Source: Acanthopleuribacter pedis
GTDB lineage: Bacteria; Acidobacteriota; Holophagae; Acanthopleuribacterales; Acanthopleuribacteraceae
Reading direction: 5' to 3'
NCBI RefSeq assembly: GCF_017377855.1
Contig: NZ_JAFREP010000010.1
Coordinates: 186,001-250,000 of the forward strand
Length of the DNA: 64,000 bases
Shown here: in pieces, positions 60,340-64,000 of the stretch
How positions within the stretch are numbered: position 1 is the stretch's first letter
Layout: each line of letters starts with the position of its first letter
Translations under genes and position numbers: made by a program
Notes under the pieces: model-generated
Told to the model about the DNA's origin: nothing
Database searches by the model: none
What the model saw: only the letters and a program-made list of their open reading frames with translations

Positions 60340-61788
60340 ATGAGTCCACGCATCAAACTCAACCCCGCCAACCGCATCCGCCTGGTGACCTTTGACGGTG
60401 GCGGCATCTACGGCTACTGCACGGCCATCATGCTGCGCAATTTATGCCACCGCCTCCCCAACTTTCTCGCGCGCGGTTGCACCGATATCTTCGCGGGCAC
60501 CTCCATCGGCGCGCTGATTTCACTTCTGCTTGCCAAGGAAGAAGAGCCGCGCCGCTTCATTATGTCGGGTGAACTGGAAGCCCTCTTCTTTAATGAGAAT
60601 TTGTATTCCAACAAACAGGACCCCCTCAACCGAATGCTGAGCCTTTACGGCATGACGGCCTGGTCCGGCGGCGCCGACATGGACAAGATCATGGACCAGT
60701 ATTTCGGCAACATGCGCATGGGCGATCTCAAACAAAGAGTGCTGATCACCACCTTTGCGATGGGCGCGCACAAGGGCCCCAACACCTGGGAAACCCGTAT
60801 TTGGCGCAACTTCCCGTCGGATAAGATAACGATTGTCGACGAGAATAAATTGGTGCGCGACGTCGCCTACGGCGCGGTCAGCCCCTCGACCCTGCGCCCG
60901 ATTCGCGGATTCCTGACCGACGGCGGCATGACCGCCATGTCGCCCGCGATTAGCGCCTTGGCCGAAATTGTGGACAAGCCCCCGGAGTTGGTGTCTCTGG
61001 AAGACGCCGCCAAAAAGCTGCGCAACCGGACCCGCACGCTTTTAAAAGATTATTACGAGGGCACGATCTCCTTGGATGAGGTGATTAAGGAGGTACCGGC
61101 CCTGCTAAAAGGTTGGCAACACCTGCTTGAAGCCGGTTACGAATCCGGCTACGACCCAACCGATTACCAGAACCTGCTGCTCAAACTGAGCCAACTCCTC
61201 GAAAAGGTCGATTCGCCCGGAAGCGAGGACGACAGCGACACCATGGGCAGCGCCTCCGATGAGACCCTCCACCTGATCAGCCAAATCGCCGAAACCACCC
61301 GCTACCGCTACGACCGCTTGAACTTGCTGCGCAAAATCGAGCTGTTTTCCGTCGGCGTCGGCTCTCGGGTACCCGGCTACCACGCGGCCGATTACAACTA
61401 CGGCATCGTCCCTTTTTCGCTGCTGCCCACCAACATCTTGCAAGCCTTTTTCACCCCGCCGTTCATGCAACTCATGTACGATCCCAATACCAAATACATC
61501 AGCACCACCGCCGGCAGGCTGCTGGGCGACGCCGACCGCTTTTTCCGCCTGGATCCCGAGGTCATCGGGTTCCCCGTACCCCCGGTGATTCCCGCCACCT
61601 ATTTGGCCCGCATCCCTTCTTGTCGCCGACTCTACCTGCGCGCCATCGAGGAACAATCCAGCCTGATCCCACCCGAGGTTTACGAAAACGCGGTCACCTG
61701 GCTCTTGGAACGGGGTTGGAACGATGCCCAGTTAATGCATACCGCGCAAAACCAACAAGCCAACAACGAGGCGCCCCATGAGTCATAA
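60340..61788 (+). CDS. Patatin-like phospholipase, second copy
   Basis: A 482-residue paralogue of the preceding gene. The ATG at 60340 follows AGGTGA. The active site is complete: FDGGGIYGYCTA, Ser55 in GTSIGA and Asp194 in DGGMTAMSP. The insert between core and C-terminal block is shorter (about 215-315) and has an acidic stretch (SPGSEDDSDTMGS). The C-terminal block (FSVGVGSRVPGYH, GFPVPPVIPATYLARI) matches the first copy, so the pair arose by tandem duplication. Its end overlaps the thioesterase start by 11 bp. The two enzymes may act as a heterodimer or on different lipids. Confidence 0.93.
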   Translation: MSPRIKLNPANRIRLVTFDGGGIYGYCTAIMLRNLCHRLPNFLARGCTDIFAGTSIGALISLLLAKEEEPRRFIMSGELEALFFNENLYSNKQDPLNRMLSLYGMTAWSGGADMDKIMDQYFGNMRMGDLKQRVLITTFAMGAHKGPNTWETRIWRNFPSDKITIVDENKLVRDVAYGAVSPSTLRPIRGFLTDGGMTAMSPAISALAEIVDKPPELVSLEDAAKKLRNRTRTLLKDYYEGTISLDEVIKEVPALLKGWQHLLEAGYESGYDPTDYQNLLLKLSQLLEKVDSPGSEDDSDTMGSASDETLHLISQIAETTRYRYDRLNLLRKIELFSVGVGSRVPGYHAADYNYGIVPFSLLPTNILQAFFTPPFMQLMYDPNTKYISTTAGRLLGDADRFFRLDPEVIGFPVPPVIPATYLARIPSCRRLYLRAIEEQSSLIPPEVYENAVTWLLERGWNDAQLMHTAQNQQANNEAPHES

Positions 61789-63397
61789 CGACAACCGCGA
61801 AAAATCAGCCAAGGATCAGTTAGCCCAGGCGTTGCGCAAACGGCTCAAGGCGTCTCTGTCGGGTTCCGGCGCGGAGAATCCGGGCGACGCCCTCATCCGC
61901 GATTTGGGCGCTTTTTTGGATGCGACCGAGGACCCTTCGTTTTTCGGCGGCCCGGCGGCGACCGGCGCCAAAACCGATGAACCGACACAAAAGTCGGAAA
62001 ACCCGCCGCCAAACGAGCCGGTCTCGGGACATGCTCGCGCCTCGGCCCAACAACAGGCCGAGCCTCCCGGGGCCCAAAGCGGGCGCACCACCCAGGGAGC
62101 CGGACCCCATACCCACCAAGGCAATTCCCAGGGTCACCAAGGCGGGTCCCACGGCCACGACCCACACCAAGGCCGGCCACCCCACGGTTCCCAACCACCG
62201 CCGCCTTGGTCGTTTTTTACCAACCCCAACCTCTTCCAATCCTGGATCAGCCAGGGCAATCCCTTCGCCCAAGGCGTTCAGCCGCCGTCCGGCTTTAATC
62301 CCTTCCAATGGATGCAGGGTTTCCAACCACCTGGTGCAACACCCTGGCAGGGTCAAAACGGACCCTTCCCCTTTCCTATGCCGTTTTTCCCAAATGTTCC
62401 CGGTGGGCAAGCCAACCCCTTTTCCGCTTGGTTTGGATCACCCGGTTTTCAACCACCGCCCACCCCGGATATGGGCGGCTTGCCCTTCACCGGTGCGCCG
62501 GCCGCCTTTTTGGCCTACTGGCAACAACTGCTCAACCGTTTCCAACAAACCGGCTTTGCGGCGGGCATGCCGTGGGCGAACCCCACCGAGGGCAACCAAA
62601 CCCCGGGCGGCGGCGCGTGGCAACAACCTCAACCCGGACCCGATTCCCCCCATTCCCCACTGATCACCCTTCGCGCCGAGGGCAACCGGCCCCCGCTTTT
62701 TTGTGTGCATGCGCTGCTCGGTTCCGCCTTTCAATTCCATAAACTGGCGAATCTGTTGCCCGAGGACCAACCCTGTTTCGCCCTCCAAGCGCGCGGCCTC
62801 GATACCGGCGAAAAACCGCTGGACAACATCGAGGCGCTCGCCGCCCTCTACCTCAAACACATTCGAGCCAAACAAGCCCGCGGCCCGTATCGCCTGGTGG
62901 GTTATTCGTTGGGCGCCTGGATCTCGCTGGAAATCGCCCGCCTGTTACAAGGCATGGGCGAACAAACCGAAATGCTGTTGATGATCGGCGGCACCCTCCC
63001 CATTTCGATGCATTTCGCCGGTCAGGTCTGGAGCCCGGAATACTTACAAAAGTACCTGGTCGACTACCGCGAGACCTTTATCACATCCTTTCTACCCTAC
63101 GAAGAACGAATCAGGATAAAAACACAGGGTTTCAACCCGACCCAACAAGTCTACCTGGCCCACATCAGCGCAATCCTAAGTTACCGGCCACAACCCTTTC
63201 GCGGCGGCCGCGTCGCGGTCCTGGCCACGCCGGACCAGCAATGGATCGATCAATGGGTCAATCCCAACGGCTGGCGCGAAATTTTCACCGAACCCGTTGC
63301 GTTCTACCCCATCTCCGGGAATCACCTGAGCATGATGGAAACACCCCATATTGATGAAGTTGCCGCGGTTGTTCGGCAACAACTGGAGGCCCTGTAA
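61778..63397 (+). CDS. PKS-type thioesterase with long low-complexity N-terminus
   Basis: A 539-residue protein overlapping the second patatin gene. Residues 300-539 are an alpha/beta-hydrolase thioesterase of PKS/NRPS type: PLFCVHALLGSAFQFHKLA, nucleophile Ser377 in GYSLGAW, and His516 in SGNHLSMM. The first 290 residues are highly unusual for a thioesterase: Pro, Gly, Gln, His and Phe rich (HTHQGNSQGHQGGSHGHDPH; NPFQWMQGFQPPGATPW), probably disordered or phase-separating. The region starts with a short helix (DQLAQALRKRLKASL). It should release or edit acyl chains from carrier proteins; the synthase encoded next is the natural partner. Confidence 0.93.
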   Translation: MSHNDNREKSAKDQLAQALRKRLKASLSGSGAENPGDALIRDLGAFLDATEDPSFFGGPAATGAKTDEPTQKSENPPPNEPVSGHARASAQQQAEPPGAQSGRTTQGAGPHTHQGNSQGHQGGSHGHDPHQGRPPHGSQPPPPWSFFTNPNLFQSWISQGNPFAQGVQPPSGFNPFQWMQGFQPPGATPWQGQNGPFPFPMPFFPNVPGGQANPFSAWFGSPGFQPPPTPDMGGLPFTGAPAAFLAYWQQLLNRFQQTGFAAGMPWANPTEGNQTPGGGAWQQPQPGPDSPHSPLITLRAEGNRPPLFCVHALLGSAFQFHKLANLLPEDQPCFALQARGLDTGEKPLDNIEALAALYLKHIRAKQARGPYRLVGYSLGAWISLEIARLLQGMGEQTEMLLMIGGTLPISMHFAGQVWSPEYLQKYLVDYRETFITSFLPYEERIRIKTQGFNPTQQVYLAHISAILSYRPQPFRGGRVAVLATPDQQWIDQWVNPNGWREIFTEPVAFYPISGNHLSMMETPHIDEVAAVVRQQLEAL

Positions 63398-63664
63398 CCC
63401 AAACCAAGCAGCGCCGCCGGAAGCGGCCCCAAACCACCGCGCCGAACAGCGACCGGGGCGCACGCCGCGACCGGACGCGTTGACGCCCACCCTCCCTTTT
63501 GATAGCATACAAACCATTCCACGCTTACAACTTACACTGTTATTCAACACGATTGCCGACACCCGATCGCATCAAAAATAAATCGATTCCTCCCGTGTTT
63601 TTTTTAATGGTTTTTCACAAGATTCCTTAAAAACCGAAACCGGCCCTCGAACCTTTATGGCACC

Positions 63665-64000
63665 ATGGCGGAAGAACCTATGACCGAACCGAAAACCGCG
63701 TCTCCCAAACCACCTCCCCCCAATCGTGAAGCGCCCCAGTTATGGGTGCTTTCCGCGGCCGACGGCGATGCATTGCAACGCATGCAGCACAACCTGAGGC
63801 GGCATCGTCAAAACCATCCGAACCAGGCAGCCGCCGATATAGCTTTTACCCTTCAGGTCGGCCGTGAGCATTTTGACCACCGCGCCTTCCGCGTGGTGCC
63901 GGCCGATCCCACCGCCTCCGACCGGCAAAAAGCGGAACCGAATTGGCTGACTGCCGAGACCCCCGCGCAACGACCGCAACTGCATTGGGTTTGCCCGCCG
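63665..64000 (+). CDS. Polyketide synthase/acyltransferase, cut by window edge
   Basis: An open frame runs to the right edge (112 codons seen). Candidate starts are ATG 63665 and ATG 63680; the second has GGAAGAA 5 bases upstream and is preferred by that test. After a Pro-rich start, the product reads APQLWVLSAADGDALQRMQ and AAADIAFTLQVGREHFDHR, which is the linker that normally joins a ketosynthase to an acyltransferase in type I PKS. The last seen residues, LHWVCPP, are where the acyltransferase should begin. A protein that begins at this linker lacks its own ketosynthase, so it may be a discrete acyltransferase or the second half of a split module. Confidence 0.8.
   Translation, partial: MAEEPMTEPKTASPKPPPPNREAPQLWVLSAADGDALQRMQHNLRRHRQNHPNQAAADIAFTLQVGREHFDHRAFRVVPADPTASDRQKAEPNWLTAETPAQRPQLHWVCPP

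Overview
The window is about 58-60% GC and dense, with genes on both strands. It reads as a chromosome segment of a marine, predatory or host-associated bacterium with many accessory genes. The mix points to a secondary-metabolite-rich, Gram-negative lineage outside the Proteobacteria: TonB receptor, OmpA-type and MltA cell-wall proteins, many multi-domain kinases, a Ras-like GTPase, PKS/NRPS genes, a CBM2-GH18 chitinase, and a catalase-like allene oxide synthase fused to a lipoxygenase. My best guess is Acidobacteriota of the Holophagae/Acanthopleuribacteraceae type, which include coral and mollusc associates. This is inference from gene content only.

Layout. 1-2.7 kb: a DUF2169 gene cut by the left edge, diverging from a HEAT-repeat TIGR02270-like gene; both families are known from type VI secretion loci. 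3.0-6.1 kb: a response regulator plus hybrid kinase, preceded by a striking palindrome. 6.7-12.1 kb: metabolic genes (HAD phosphatase, NrtR-like Nudix, SDR, two overlapping transsulfuration PLP enzymes). 13.1-18.2 kb: secreted chitinase with Asp-rich G-X-D linkers, a 50-bp tandem hairpin array, and an IPTL-CTERM anchored propeller protein. 18.6-33.2 kb: membrane protein, MltA, a tRNA-like element, LysR with a divergent NAD(P)H-binding protein, TonB receptor, membrane phosphatase, beta-propeller, and a BaeSR-like two-component pair.

34.0-36.8 kb: the AOS-lipoxygenase fusion. 36.9-41.1 kb: a tight four-gene operon (coiled coil, peptidoglycan-binding transmembrane protein, Ras-like GTPase, histidine kinase lacking its histidine). 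41.9-45.8 kb: an intact-frame NRPS in which the key catalytic residues I could check are replaced. 46.6-52.2 kb: PQ-loop protein, FAD oxidoreductase flanked by two copies of a palindromic repeat, YghU-type GST, and a REC-GAF-PP2C phosphatase. 52.5-64.0 kb: an unknown small beta protein, a 1,844-residue Ser/Thr-kinase/ATPase/GAF/histidine kinase, two patatin lipases, a thioesterase with a 290-residue low-complexity N-terminus, and the start of a polyketide synthase/acyltransferase gene leaving the right edge. The last set is translationally coupled in part and looks like one co-regulated lipid/polyketide locus.

Two families of intergenic palindromic repeats (A: three copies; B: two full copies and one remnant) sit between genes. 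Family A carries expandable 15- and 16-bp arrays. The strongest novelty candidates are the AOS-LOX fusion, the pseudo-NRPS, and the GTPase/pseudokinase operon.
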